The position numbers and the translations under genes were made by a program. 64,000 bases of DNA from Mytilus galloprovincialis (Eukaryota > Mollusca > Bivalvia > Mytilida > Mytilidae): contig NC_134847.1 in the NCBI RefSeq assembly GCF_965363235.1, positions 50,902,805 through 50,966,804 on the forward strand. The letters run 5' to 3'. Shown piece after piece: positions 1 to 12,283 of this stretch (within the stretch, counting starts at the first letter, position 1; each line of letters begins with the position of its first letter). The notes beneath the pieces were generated by a model. That model ran no database searches and had not been told where the DNA came from. It worked only from the letters and a program-made list of their open reading frames with translations.

Positions 1-189
1 TAAGATAGTGTGGAAGATAGTTAGTAAGAAGAGCTTGCTATTTTTCTAAGAAAGATAATCTCTTTAAGTTGTTCATAAAAATTCTTAGTGTTATAAATTT
101 ATATAGGACCCTCAAATTTAAAGCAGTATCACAGATTTGAGGCATTAGAAGTTAAGCATACTGAAATGAATTTATTTGTTTTCTTTCAG

Positions 190-3100
190 ACCTTCTGTAT
201 ATTTACCTAGTCCAAATAAAGTAACTGTATGTGTCCGGTGTTGTCCGCAGAAATTTGAGTTGAAAAAGATAAGTCGACAAGAATCTGGATCAGAAGGTAT
301 TGATATGTAAATTTTGCTACTCTTAATAACTAGTTTGAAATAGATACTGCAAATTTAGAAATTTTGCAAGGTTTTCATTTATGTGAATCAGTGAGTATGT
401 CTGTTACTTAATTGTATTCAGGAGGTATTTTAGATATATATATAACTTGTCATCGTTAACTTTTACAAAAATCTTCTCCTCTGAAACTACTGGGCCAAAT
501 TTAAGCAAACTTGGTCACAATCATCATTGGGGTGACCCAGCCACCAACCAAGATGCCCGCCATGGCTAAGAATAGAACATAAAATGTAAATTTTGGATTA
601 TAAGTCTGAAACCAAAACATTTAGAGCAAATCTGACATGGAGTAAAATTGTTAATCATTTTAATCAAGTCAAGATCTATATCTGCCCTGAAATTTTCAGA
701 TTGGACAATTTGTTGTTGGGTTGCTGCCGCCCAATTGGTGAATTTTTAAAGAATTTTTGCCGTTTTTGGTTATTATCTTGAATACTATTATAGATAGAGT
801 TAACTGTAAACAGAAATAATGTTCAGCAAAGTAAGATCTACAACTAAGCCAACATCACCAAAATTGTCAGTTGACCCCTTAAGGAGTTATTGCCCTTTAT
901 ACTCAATTTTTGTAAATTTTTACAAAATATTTTCCTCTGTAACTAAAGAGCCAAGTTTATTATATAAAGAAAAAATTGTAAGTAGCAAGAATGTTCAGAA
1001 AGTAAATTCTACAAACATATCACCATCACCAAAACACACATATTGTCATGAATCCATCTGTGTCCTTTGTTTAATATGCACATAGACCAAGGTGAGCGCC
1101 ACAGGCTCTTAAGAGCCTCTAGTTTTGTGTTAAAAAGCTTATTAAATGAATTAAAAGCATACTGAATGCTTGAAGTAATTTGGTAATTCAATGATTTTCC
1201 TTTCAGATCAGACCAACAATAATAATTTGAAGGAATGGGAGAAATATTCAACAATGTTTAGGTAATTTATACTAATTATGAGGTGTTCTTTTTCAAATCT
1301 AGGATGTTTAAAGCAATAGAAATGCAGTAATTTAAGTGAAAAAAATGCCTTTGTAAATGTAGTTCTTGCAAAATTTGAATAAGTGTCATATACAGAACAA
1401 AATCACAAGTCTTTATAAAAGAAAATATGGATGGATGTCATTGACAAAATTTAAACATTTTATTTTACAGAATTAAAGCAGAGTATAAGAATTAAGAAAT
1501 GTTCAGGAAATGATTTGCAGTAAAGTGAATCTTATTGTCCAGATAAATTTTCATAGAACTAGCAGTATAAAAAGCAGCCATTTCATTGTAACAAAAATCA
1601 TAAATCTACTCAGATACTCTTTTAAAACAAGTGAAGTTCTATCTTCTATTGCTTGAACTTGAATCATTTTAACATAAAAAAAAACTACTCTGGTTTACAG
1701 TGGTTAACATTTTATTAATTTGTATTAACTAACATATGGAAGTTTAGATATAGAAACAGGACAGGGTAGATCTGAGATAAGAAAAGAATATAGATGAGGT
1801 CACATGTGGTAAAATGTGAACACAAGAGTTCCATACCAAATTTTGTACCTAAACTAAGCTACTAAAGTTACAATTATATCTGGTATATACAACAGATGTT
1901 TATGGAGAAGTCAATTAAGTTGTTATGGAGCCATCTGAACCATGCCTCAGGGTGCTGGATTTCCTCACTGTGTTAAAGGCCCCTTGGTGGCCTTCGGCTG
2001 TTTTCTGCTCTTTGGTCAGGTTGTTGTCTCTTTGACATATTACCCATTTCTTTTCTCAACTTTATTGTTGCCTCATTTTCAGTTTCTGGAATTAATGCAT
2101 GTTTTTTAATTGACAGTTTGCCATACAGAACAGTGTTTGCTGTAGGAACAGAAGACTCAGTATTGTTCTATGATACACAACAACAGATGCCATTTGCTCA
2201 TGTGACTAATATACACTATCATCAAATAAGTGATTTAGCATGGTAAGATAGTTTAATATTCGTATCCTTGAAGCTTCTCTTTATGATTTATAGTAACTTT
2301 TCAGAATTGAATGTATAATTTGATAAATAGATTAGAACACAATTTTGACAGACATATCTTTAGAAGATGACCCATTAACATATAAACGTCTACCCATTGG
2401 TAAATTACTAACGTGAAATAACACCTCATTAATATATTTGACATTCCAAAAGAGAAACCAATACCAGCAGCACCTCTGTGTGTATTCAGAAATAATGGTA
2501 AAATTGGCGTATGGATTATAATTGCATTAATTTAAAGTCTCATTTTGAAATTTTTATAGGTATATGAATTAAACAGGATTTTTCTCAATATCGCAAAAAT
2601 AAAAATCGCATTTTAGTTTAGAATGACAAAATCACAATAAAAAAATGCACACAGTAATTTCTGAATTTACAGTACCTTTATATAGGAAGAGATACAACCC
2701 CCACTCAAACAAATGGATATTTTGGGACTTATGGTTTATTTTGGGAGCTTTGCTTGCAGTCCTTCAGTATTGTTCAGAGGAAAATCCTGATATTGCCTTG
2801 TGGGTAGGCTGAGAGGTTAATTTTGCAAAATTAAAGGCAGTCCGATGAACAGCTCCTAATTTCTGAAGATGATTTGTTTACGATTTCAAGATGGACAGTT
2901 TCTCATTGTGAGTTCTACAGATGATTTGTTTACGATTTCAGGTTCCCAGATGGACAGTTTCTCATTGTAAGTTCTATAGATGATTTGTTTACCATTTCAG
3001 GTTCCCAGATGGACAGTTTCTCATTGTAAGTTCTACAGATGATTTGTTTACGATTTCAGGTCCCCAGATGGACAGTTTCTCATTGTGAGTTCTACAGATG

Positions 3101-4530
3101 ATTTGTTTACCATTTCAGGTCCCCAGATGGACAGTTTCTCATTGTGAGTTCTACAGATGATTTGTTTACCATTTCAGGTCCCCAGATGGACAGTTTCTCA
3201 TTGTGAGTTATACAGATGATTTGTTTACCATTTCAGGTCCCCAGATGGACAGTTTCTCATTGTGAGTTCTACAGATGATTTGCTTACCATTTCAGGTCCC
3301 CAGAATTGTGAGTTCTACAGATGATTTGTTTACCATTTCAGGTCCCAAGATGGACAGTTTCTCATTGTGAGTTCTACAGATGGATATTGTACCATAGTAA
3401 CATTTGACAAAGAAGAACTTGGTGTCCCATATATTGAACCTCTTGAAGAAGTTGAGAAAACAAGTAGTCCTTCAGCATCCTCTGTAAGTTCTAAGGTAAT
3501 TATTTTTTATGTTCTAAACTCAATATGTGTTTAAATGTCTATATTATTTAATGATTAAACTGAACATACAATTCTATTTAAGACAAAAGGAAAATTCAGA
3601 ATTAAGAGTAACTTATGATTTTGATATTTTATACAAACTGATCCTCATCATGAACTGATGATCCAAACAATACAAATCATAGATGATACCTTTTGTCTGA
3701 AATGAAGACTATATGAAGTAGAAATATTATTATGTTGGTATGATATTAAAGTCTAGTATGACTCAAACAAAATTCTCAGTACATTAATGGAGAATATAAA
3801 AAATATCATACATGTATGCACCTGGTATCAACCTCAATCTTATTTAAAGAGTCTTAAAAAATTAGTATCTATAGACCTTTTTATTTATTCACTTATTCTC
3901 TGCATCATTTGGTAGCGGTTTTCCAGATATTTTTAGTTTAGATGTGACAGTTGATATTGCATTATTCATACACCTCATTTTGAGTCAGTCCAGGTAATTG
4001 TTTAGAGTCAAGTCCTTGATTTATAGTCCACACAAATGAGGATGAAGAATATGAAAACATATTTAAGTCTCAAGTATAGGTAGTATTTCTAAGTTCTTTA
4101 AATTCATTACAATGTTATAGAGTGAAAATTAAAGTATATAACCGCATAACATAATGTTTATTTTTAAGAAATTTATAAAACTTTTTTGTTTTGTCTTTGA
4201 TAAAGTTACTGATATCTTTTTATCTCTTTTTAGAATGAGGAGCCAGTTGTCATGGATACAGACAGCGAAGATATGAAACTGGTTTTAGAAACAAGCACAG
4301 ATGATGTTCAGTTGGCTGCAAGTCCTGTAACTAAGGGAACAAAAACTGACCAATCAGATAGACCAGCAAGTGAAAATGGTGACAAAAATAAATCAACAGA
4401 GGCAGACAAAAATAGTGCAAATAAGACAACCCCTGCAGCTCCATCTACAGGACTTACGATAAAATCAGCATCAGGAAACCAGAAATCTAGACGTATTCAG
4501 TTAATAACATTGTCATCAAATAAATCTTAG
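190..4530 (+). CDS. CHAF1B: Chromatin assembly factor 1 subunit B (p60), 3' part, five exons
   Basis: CAF-1 p60 is a WD40 protein of the nuclear complex that deposits histones H3-H4 on newly replicated DNA. Exons read from splice borders and phase: 190-296, 1207-1261, 2117-2242, 3342-3483 (or to 3495) and 4234-4530. Joined, they give about 245 residues ending at a TAG at 4528-4530. The first exon encodes [10 protein letters not shown], the third [21 protein letters not shown] and [12 protein letters not shown], and the fourth [17 protein letters not shown]. These are hallmark segments of the last WD40 blades of CAF-1 p60. The last exon is an acidic, Ser/Thr/Lys-rich tail ending [13 protein letters not shown], shorter than my memory of the vertebrate tail. 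The 5' part lies beyond the left edge. Codon phases agree at every junction. Identification rests on recognised motifs, not a search. Confidence 0.9.
450..1125 (+). repeat. Dispersed bivalve repeat in a CHAF1B intron
   Basis: The text beginning near 'ctcctctgaaactactgg' and ending with 'agaccaaggtgagcg' followed by a 16-bp palindrome AGGCTCTTAAGAGCCT (about 1102-1117) matches a widespread bivalve repeat that I recognise from memory. It has no convincing coding potential, and the short reading frames at 593-781 and 819-1085 belong to it. Boundaries are approximate. Confidence 0.5.
1895..2075 (+). repeat. Short dispersed mussel repeat
   Basis: The segment contains 'ggtggccttcggctgttt', 'ctctttggtcaggttgttg' and 'tctctttgacatattaccc', a recurrent mussel intronic repeat that I recognise from memory. 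It sits in the intron before CHAF1B exon 2117-2242. Confidence 0.45.
2868..3380 (+). repeat. 59-bp tandem repeat of a splice acceptor plus exon start in CHAF1B
   Basis: The unit is 59 bp, with 'gatgatttg' starting at 2868, 2920, 2979, 3038, 3097, 3156, 3215 and 3274, then a shortened unit near 3318 and the genuine exon. Each full unit holds a pyrimidine-poor tract ending ATTTCAG, the exon start GTCCCCAGATGGACAG, and TTTCTCATT followed by GTGAGT or GTAAGT. Each copy therefore looks like a 25-base microexon with its own acceptor and donor. Only the last copy runs on into the coding sequence TCTACAGATGGATATTG. The genuine copy has CCAAGA where the repeats mostly have CCCAGA, so its encoded residue is Gln rather than Pro. 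Confidence 0.9.
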
Positions 4531-4573
4531 TAAAATCATATAGAATGTCACTTTAATGTATTTATATCAATGA

Positions 4574-4579
4574 AATAAA
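4574..4579 (+). promoter_or_regulatory. Polyadenylation signal of CHAF1B
   Basis: An AATAAA lies 44 bases after the CHAF1B stop codon, in an A/T-rich trailer, at the usual place for a short 3' untranslated region. Confidence 0.7.
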
Positions 4580-5040
4580 AATGTATGTATATTTTTATTA
4601 TTTTTAATTTAGTACTTAATCAAATTATAATTCCATTTGATTTTTTAAGTCCAGTTCTGCTTGAGGCTTTAATTTGGGCTGAGTAATTAACAGTATCATT
4701 GTTTGTGATTGCATCTTTTCCTGAAATCAAAGGGATCTCAGTTGTTTATCTTCACTGATTACTAGCCTGTCAATCAACAGTTGAAACCCTCCTCCTGGCA
4801 ATATGATTAATACTTTGATGTTAATTGATGAGGATTTCTAGGTTCTCTCTCAGTACTCCAGCTCCCTTCACCAATAACAACTGGTAACCAGATATAGGTA
4901 TCTGCCTAAAGTGGTCTTAAACCCCAATGTTTATGATTGAAATCTAAGAAACTTCATAATGCATTGAGAAAGTCTGAAAACAGTTACATGAGTGCTATAC
5001 AATTTCATGCATTAAGGAAATCAAAAGTAAACAAAAAAGT
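4580..5040. other. Intergenic stretch without recognised feature
   Basis: AT-rich DNA downstream of CHAF1B. I see no open frame of note, splice-bordered exon or repeat that I can name. Confidence 0.5.
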
Positions 5041-6118
5041 GTTTTAAAGGGAAACTTCGCAAAAAAATCAAAAATTGATATTATGTTCATTCTGTATAAA
5101 AATGCTCAAATTCATGAATATTAAAGTTTTATTCTGCTAGATAAGAGATCACCATCGATTTTAAATTTAGAGTATCAATTCTCTCCGGTCAGCCATTTTG
5201 TTACCTTCTCCGATTTGCACCCAAGATATTTCTAAGGACCAAAACTACAGTAACCCGATGTAGTCGGAATTGCGTGTCGATATCTTGTCAATCTTACGGT
5301 TGTTTTATCCGACTAGTTAACTATAACTAAGTTGATACGGAAAATTTTCTTATCTTTTTTTTTTAATAACCATGATCTGTTATTTTTAACAATAATGATA
5401 ATATTGGAATTAGTTAAAAAGTAAAAATTTCAAATCATAAATAAGTGTTCCGTGAAACTTGAATTGTTTTCGGAAATCTAATTAGTTCATAATTCTTTTA
5501 TGTAATAAACTTTATTCAAATAAATTAGTATCTTCGCTCCACTGATCACCTGCATGGCTAAAGGTATTACTCCCAAAGGTATTGCAGGGTGTGTGACACG
5601 TCCAGGTATTCAAGCGATTTCCTGTCGAGCTTGCAAATTCATGCATCGTTTCACTTCTTAGGGTATTGGTCAGTGTACACGGCCGATAACTTATAACTTT
5701 CCATTTTAAACTATTAGGTGCATAATATGCATCTCTATCTTGCGTGTCCGAATGTGATATTATATACTAGTCATTGCTAAACTCGTACGCTTGTTTGTGA
5801 ATAACATTTCTGATGTAAAGAAAATTATTTATAAAAATATAGATAATACCTAAAAATAAACTACAGATTTGATGAAATAAAAATCTATATACATATTTTT
5901 TGTCAATGGTGAAGGACAGATCGGACCATACCAGAAATTTTGATTTAAAAAAATGTACGCACTTGTCGACCATTCGTATATACGCCAGGATTAAAAGTAA
6001 CGGAACTATAGCGAAAATTCAAATATATACATGTATACATTGTACATAAGAAAGAAACATGCATTTTGTGTAAATTGGGGTAAAAGTTTTGTTAGTAGAC
6101 TAGTCCACGTATGCCAAC

Positions 6119-6923
6119 CTGGGGCGTAGCTCCATATACGCTGTCACGCCATGGCGTGCACATCGCGGGGTCTAAAAACATAATTTACGCCGAAAAATAA
6201 AATAAAAATACAAACGAGTAAAAAATATTAAATCTAACTTAACCAAGCAAAGTAGAAAACGATACAGTATAACTATTTTAATAACGTCACAATAATATTT
6301 CCGTCTGTAAAATCAACCCTGACCGAAATCGTTTTTAATTTATTTGCGAGAATTTTCCTCTGGTACTCGACGTAAAAAGCAGCGTATAAAACATGAACTA
6401 CTATCCGTTTCTGGATCATATGCTCACAGAACTTGATTCTCGACTTCTAAATTAAAAAAAAAAACGTTTTCATGCACAATATCTTCTTCCGTGTGTGGTC
6501 GAACAAATAACTAATGACCAATTACCCAAAACTATGTGTTCTCCTAAAAATGCCCTTTGCTAGTGCTACAGCTGAAAGGTCGTTTAGCGTACTGAAAAGT
6601 TTGAAAACGTACATCCGTTCCACAATGAGGAATGACAGATTATCGGCTGTGGGTTCCACCGTGATTTTGAGGTCAATTTAGACAAGGCCATGGACGTTTT
6701 TGTTGCAGCTAAAAATCCAAAGGGCAGATTTTTGAAAAATATTCAGGATGTTTCTCAATAAAAAATGATCAAATACAGTCTTAATAATTTGCTAATCAAA
6801 CCAATTTTAGGCCGTCAGAACGCACCATTTTGCGTCTAGCCAAAATAAAAATCTCGGGGGGGGGGGGGGCTTCCAACCCCCCCTGGTTGGCGTGCACTTC
6901 AAAGGGACCCAGCTACGCCCCAG
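6119..6923 (+). mobile_element. hAT-type DNA transposon remnant with perfect 13-bp terminal repeats
   Basis: The ends are CTGGGGCGTAGCT (6119-6131) and AGCTACGCCCCAG (6911-6923), perfect inverted repeats. They are flanked by the direct repeat CCAAC at 6114-6118 and 6924-6928, a 5-bp target duplication. The 805-bp body holds only the C-terminal part of a hAT transposase and a long G tract near 6858, so it is an internally deleted copy. A 5-bp duplication fits the hAT5 type of Repbase better than the classical 8-bp hAT duplication. Confidence 0.75.
6393..6761 (+). pseudogene. hAT transposase C-terminal fragment, frameshifted
   Basis: One frame encodes MNYYPFLDHMLTELDSRL (6393-6449). After a gap, 6550-6681 encodes LPFASATAERSFSVLKSL-type residues with TYIRSTMRNDRLS, the hAT C-terminal dimerisation domain. 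The frame is then shifted, and the next frame continues with VNLDKAMDVFVAAKNP up to a TAA at 6759-6761 that overlaps an AATAAA signal. The catalytic core is missing. The fragment resembles ZMYM-like or P52rIPK-like hAT transposases. It cannot make an active enzyme. Confidence 0.75.
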
Positions 6924-8214
6924 CCAACAGTATGTAATCATCAAATGTCGAAAGACTATTGTATACCAAAAGAAGTAGAAGAAGAGATTTAAATACTGGT
7001 CGATATATAACTTTCTTTGGCTCATCGAAGTTATGGACATTTATATATCAATTAGATTGTTCTCGAATAAAGGAAGAAATTCGTCATCATCGCAATTGTT
7101 CCGACATGCATGTTATATGTACGCAACTGGACGTACACTAATAATCCCTAAGGGATGTGAATATTTTCCAGGAAATCTATTAGAGTATCAAAGTTTCAAA
7201 TCAATTTCGGGATTTATTTTCTTTCTTGATATTCAATGACAGCAATTTAAAGAACAAACTGCTTGTCTGCTTTATGGGTATTCTTGTCAGTTGAAACAGA
7301 CTTATAACATTAAACAATAGGGAAAAATGACATTAAATTCGTTCTGGTTTTTTTTTATACATTGTTGGTCAAATAGCAAAAGTATTATATATAGTTGCCG
7401 CTGGGCCCGATATAGTTACGGTGTGAGACGAAGACTATTTTGTTAAGGACATTCCCGATTATGTATAAATTTTGATGATGTTTTTCACACTTCAAAAGCA
7501 TATATGTTCGTAAATTTCGATTCCATTCCAAAAAGATTCTTAAATTTTCTGTCAATTTTTTTTTTTTAATTTATCAAATATTTGAAGTATTCGTGCGTTG
7601 TGAGATTTGAAATATTTTGATGAAAACATTAATTCCTAAATAGGTAATTAAAGATAACTTTGGATGGACTAAATTATATAATTGCAATTGTTAATGATCT
7701 GTTTGAAATATTTAAGGCCGATCCTAATCTAAGATAGTACAATTTTTAGTTCATACACTCGTAATTAGAAGGCTATTTTTATTTATGAATTTATACTTCA
7801 ATTAAAATAATTAAGTATTTTATCGTTACTGAATTAATCAAAAGTAATAATTCATTTAAAAGTGATCTTATCATGCTTATGCAAAATATAAAAATATACA
7901 ACAGCTATCCAGTTATTGTGCGACCTTATTATTCCCGTTAATTATTTTTTTTTTTTTTTACATTTCTGCAGGGACGTCTATATAAGTCCTTGATTTCTGT
8001 GTCTAAAACTTTGACTGACTCCCGTTTTCAATTCATACGAAATGTTGTTCACACCTTCAAGCCAGTAAACCGTGACGCCTAGATTTCACTGAATGAGGAT
8101 CAAAGGATTAGAATTACATAATGATAATCCTTTAATTACCTTGAGTTAACCGACGCACTCAACATTCTTTAGGTGTCACAAAACAATACACATACTATTT
8201 CCACCGTACAAGCA

Positions 8215-8251
8215 GAGACATATATACACAATCTCTGTGTATATATGTCTC
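8215..8251. repeat. Perfect hairpin with 15-bp arms
   Basis: GAGACATATATACAC (8215-8229) is followed after 7 bases by its exact reverse complement GTGTATATATGTCTC (8237-8251). It lies near the right end of the candidate element 5044-8757. No terminator role is claimed, since this is eukaryotic intergenic DNA. Confidence 0.85.
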
Positions 8252-8759
8252 GGGTACAAGCTAGTGAAAACGTTTGCTGGAATGAAGCAAAAAGGTCAGA
8301 ACACAAACGTGTATTTTTATTACACTACTGATCATGTCAATTTCATATGTTTGTTTAAAGTATTTGTAGAAAAAAATCATAAAAATGTTCTATTGTATGA
8401 ATTAATTTTATTAATAAAATTCGTTTTAAAATATCCACACGATCTAATTTTAAAAGTTGCATGGCTATCACTTATTTTTCGTTGGTTAATAGCTACACCA
8501 AAAGTCGTCGATGCGCTTTAAATCGCGTTATTAGATGGTTAACGAAAAAGACTTAAATGAGATATTTTCACTCCCGGCATGCATCAAAGACTTAAACTAC
8601 GTCACATAAGTCAGGAAGTTTCAAGAAATAAAATTAATAATTCCCAATTTTCTCCTTTATTAGATTTCATATCAAAATAAAACTTTGTGAATATGTTTTT
8701 TATGGTATTATGAACATAATAAGATGAAAAGTGAAAAATCGCGAATTATCCCTTTAATG

Positions 8760-9440
8760 ATCTTTATGCTTTTCTATAAAACTAATTTGGTAGGAGAGAT
8801 TGAAACTGTAGATTATAAATTTACTTTTATGTCTACATTTGGGGAGTCCTGATTTAACTTGGTTTTATTGTCTCCTCTGCAACAAGTCTTAGAAGGTGAG
8901 ACATGGATGTTGCTTTTCCCGGCATTTGCAGGGTCAACAATTGTCAAGTTTTCTGCCTAATTCCGTTTTAGTTGCACAACTGTAAACACCTATAGAAAAG
9001 GTTTGTTATGACTTTTGAATCTAAATGGATTGTATTTAAGATTAATCTATTTGAGTTTGCTAAATTAAACTCCTGGTTGAAGTTATTGCCCCTAAATAGC
9101 TTGTTTTAGATATTTTGCCTAATACTTTGAAAATTAAAAAAGAAAGACAGAAACTGTAAAAGCAAATATGACCAATAAAAGAATGCTTTGACTTTTAACA
9201 TGCCACACTCGAAGCCCACTGTTCCAATAAATCTTGACAATTGTCACATTGACTTTGTCATTTCAAATATAAGAAGCATGTTCTTGGAATGCATCTTTAA
9301 AGATGATGCTACTTCAAAGAGTTGCTGTATTTAAAATATGGCATTTTTTGTATAGATCTATATTTGTATTAAGATAGAGTGAAAATATTTGACATCGTAC
9401 TAGTTTAGCAAAATGAGCACCATAAGACTACGGTAAGATA
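8760..9440. other. Gene-free stretch
   Basis: AT-rich intergenic DNA with no recognised gene, exon or repeat border. Confidence 0.4.
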
Positions 9441-9765
9441 GATATAAGAAGATGTGGTATGAGTGCCAATGAGACAACTCTCCATCCAAGTCACAATTTA
9501 TAAAAGTCAAGGTACGGTCTTCAACACAGAGCCTTGGCTTACACCGAACAGCAAGTTATAAAGGGCCCCAAAAAATTACTAGTGTAAAACCATTCAAACA
9601 GGAAAACCAATGGTTTAATCTATATAAAAAACGAGAAACACTTATGAACCATATAAACAAACGACAACTACTGAACATCAAATTCCTGACTTTGGAGTCG
9701 GAGTCAAGTTAGGACAGGTGCACACAATTGCAGCAGGATTAAACATTTTAATGGTACCAAACCTT
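9441..9765 (-). repeat. Abundant mussel dispersed repeat, family A
   Basis: Contains 'gatgtggtatgagtgcc', 'gagacaactctccatcc', 'aaattactagtgtaaaacc', 'gagaaacacttatgaac' and 'gacaactactgaacatc'. The same family recurs at 17806-18985 (split by an insertion) and, in the other orientation, at 26690-26895. Pieces of its end occur at 33300-33345, 40105-40165 and 40915-40955. I recognise it as one of the commonest Mytilus repeats. Orientation is given relative to the copy at 26690. Confidence 0.7.
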
Positions 9766-10615
9766 CTCCCTTATCTTAAACAATTGAATAATCCAGCTTC
9801 CAGTCACGTAGACACCTCTTGATATGAATTGAGCTTATAATAGGTATATGATTTTTTGTATAATATATGAACAGATATGGGTTTCGTTTTTCTTTACATA
9901 TTTATGGCTGTTTGATAGTCTGTTAGTGTTTGAATGGAAAACACTGATCCGAATGAATAGAGAAGTAAAAATATTTTGCCTCATGTAGAAGGCTCGGTTA
10001 TAACGCTACCTATACACTAAAAATCTCTTGCTTCAAGGGGGCTCCTACAAGTATTTACTGAATCAATAGGTGGCTCATAGTAAAACAAGATTTCGGCCCT
10101 TACTCAACACGCCTTTGATTTCCGATGTCATTTGAAGTTTCCAACCCTTCATCGAGGTAGACCCACCTTACAGGGCCTACACTTCATAATAATGGTTAAA
10201 ATGTTCTCGTTCTGAATATGCATAAAACAATCTCTACTGGGTGCTAACATGGTTAATCAACCAATCTGACCTAGATGTGATTAACATTCTACTTTGTTTT
10301 CAATACAATAGGCTGGTTGCGCTGATCATTGTCATATTATTAATAAAATTGACTACGACTGCTCTCGAAATTACTGCGATTAACCTTCCAACATATACAT
10401 TACGAAAGAAATCATTTGTAGTTTACCTATGGATTTAAAATTTTGTCAGAAACTTTTTATGATTAAATCAGTGTTGAGTGTTGAACAGCTTGCATGAAAA
10501 TATATTATTGATATTGATTAAAAGCAACATTACACGTTGGTACATATATTTTCATCTACTTTAAAAGAAGATATTATTGTTATAAATGAATCAATGAGTG
10601 ATGTATTTCTCTTAT
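9766..10615. other. Gene-free stretch
   Basis: No convincing coding region. The short reading frame at 10241-10438 has no supporting motif. Parts may be old repeat. Confidence 0.35.
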
Positions 10616-10617
10616 AA

Positions 10618-10908
10618 ACAAGAATGTGTCCCCAGTACACGGATGCCCCATCCACACTCATTTTCTATGTTCAGTGGACCGTGAAAATGGGATAAAATCT
10701 CTAATTTGGCATTAAAATTAGAAAGATCATATTATAGGGAAATGTTTACTAAGTTTCAAGTTGATGGGACTTCAACTTCATCAAAAACTACCTCGACCAA
10801 AAACTTTAACCAAAACTTTAACCTGAAACGGGACGAACGGACGGACGAACGAACGAATGAACGAATGGACGGACGGACGGACGCACAGACCAGAAAACAT
10901 AATGGCCA
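10618..10908 (-). repeat. Dispersed repeat family B with an ACGG microsatellite
   Basis: The text runs from 'gtgtccccagtacacggatg' through 'ttctatgttcagtggaccg', 'tttggcattaaaattagaa' and 'tttaacctgaaacgggacg' into an (ACGG/ACGA)n tract (about 10830-10890). The same module occurs in the other orientation at about 15650-15895, 20505-20790 and 28875-29160. The layout of unique arm plus tetranucleotide tract recalls the pearl-type repeats of oysters, but the family assignment is not proven. Confidence 0.8.
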
Positions 10909-10909
10909 T

Positions 10910-12283
10910 AAATGGGGCATAAAAATCTCAACCTAACAACTTCTTTCGCAATAATGCAGAGGTATAGGAGTACTGGAAAAAAGGGCGAAAACAATTGAAT
11001 GCCCTGAATAATAAGGATATGTTGGACATGTTTTACTTGACATTTGCTAACAAGCACAAGACTATGACAGCAAGTACTTTTCTTTTGAGACACAACATAT
11101 GACAGGGGAAAAGTGTATCAATACAAAGCGAGAAAGATCGAAATGCCGGTGCGTTTTGTAATGCATATTTAGTTGGAAAGTCGATTAAATTAATAAAAGC
11201 CTCCAATTTTCTTTGTTTAGTGTTGACAGATATATGTCCTTAATCTTGGTCCGATGAAAACCAGTAGTCATAGGCGGATAAAAAGGGGGAGATCTGAGCT
11301 AAACATAAGGTTAATTAATAGACTTTTTTCAAGTAATACCCAAGACGTTGTCTTGTTGCCCCCTCCACGCACACAATCACACACACACCTTTATTTCAAA
11401 ACTTCTAGTCAATTGATACATTATCAAATATCATATGTCTCATCTTCAATCCCCTAAGGGAGATAGATACCCTTTGGTTTTAATGGGGGGAGGGGGTAGG
11501 ATGAATAATTCTGTCTTGCATTATTTTTTTAATTAAAATCTACTATTTTAATAGTTCATATTGCCTTTTTTTCTCATTTGTCCCCCACCCCACCCCATAA
11601 AAATCAAATAGTAGCTCCCTAAAATTAAAATGCATTCCAGAGACACACTGTATTCCTTCTGTTAAATTGAGAAAAAAAATTCTACAAGGACTAGAAAAAG
11701 GTCAAATCGAAAATGGACCGTAAGAATTATTCATTGTTACAATGAAGGTTGAAAGGTACAATGACGCTAGTTATTTTTCTAAATTATTATTCAATTTGAA
11801 CTTAATTTCCTTTCATTTTTTGTAATTTTCCTTGTTTGATGTTTTCCATAAATATTTTCTTACACCCAATGTACACTAAGCATTCAATCGGTCATAAATA
11901 TGCTATTGGCCGCTTACAAATAATATTTACAATAAAAGACAGAATCAAATGTACGTACTAAGTAAACAATTCGACTTAATGTAGACCTTTGAAATTAATC
12001 TTAATTTGTTCGAGATTTCTACCTTTATCAACTGTTTTTATTCGATTTGTACAAAAGCGATAGAATCTTTAAAATATCGCAGTAGAACCATGGAAGTCTT
12101 ATAGAAAGAGGTAAGATAAAGTCAGTTAATGTTTGGTTGACGTGCTTTTGATGTGTGTGTGTATAACTTCAAAATAACATATATACAAACCACAAGATCT
12201 ACAAGCCAGGCATAAGTAGGCCAGATTGAATTAAATTTAATGTTTTATCCATATCTTTGACATTTTGCATGCAAATTGTTGAA
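10910..12283. other. Gene-free stretch with simple-sequence tracts
   Basis: Nothing coding is recognised. There is a purine-rich stretch at about 11485-11500 and a pyrimidine-rich stretch at about 11580-11600. Confidence 0.35.

Larger units (their letters stand above)
5044..8757. mobile_element. Candidate 3.7-kb DNA transposon with TTAA borders
   Basis: The left end reads TTAA then AGGGAAACTTCGC. The right end reads GCGAATTATCCCT then TTAA, so the ends are inverted (AGGGAWAMTTCGC). Weak inverted similarity continues inward, with ATTATGTTCAT and AAAGTTTTATT in both arms. The TTAA could be a target duplication of the piggyBac type or part of the terminal repeat. I see no transposase for the outer element. 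It contains a nested hAT remnant (6119-6923) and a perfect hairpin (8215-8251). Confidence 0.45.

Noticed and set aside
10818..11093. Minus-strand frame of 91 codons with VRPSVRPFVHSFVRPSVRP
   Set aside because: A translation of the ACGG microsatellite in repeat family B.
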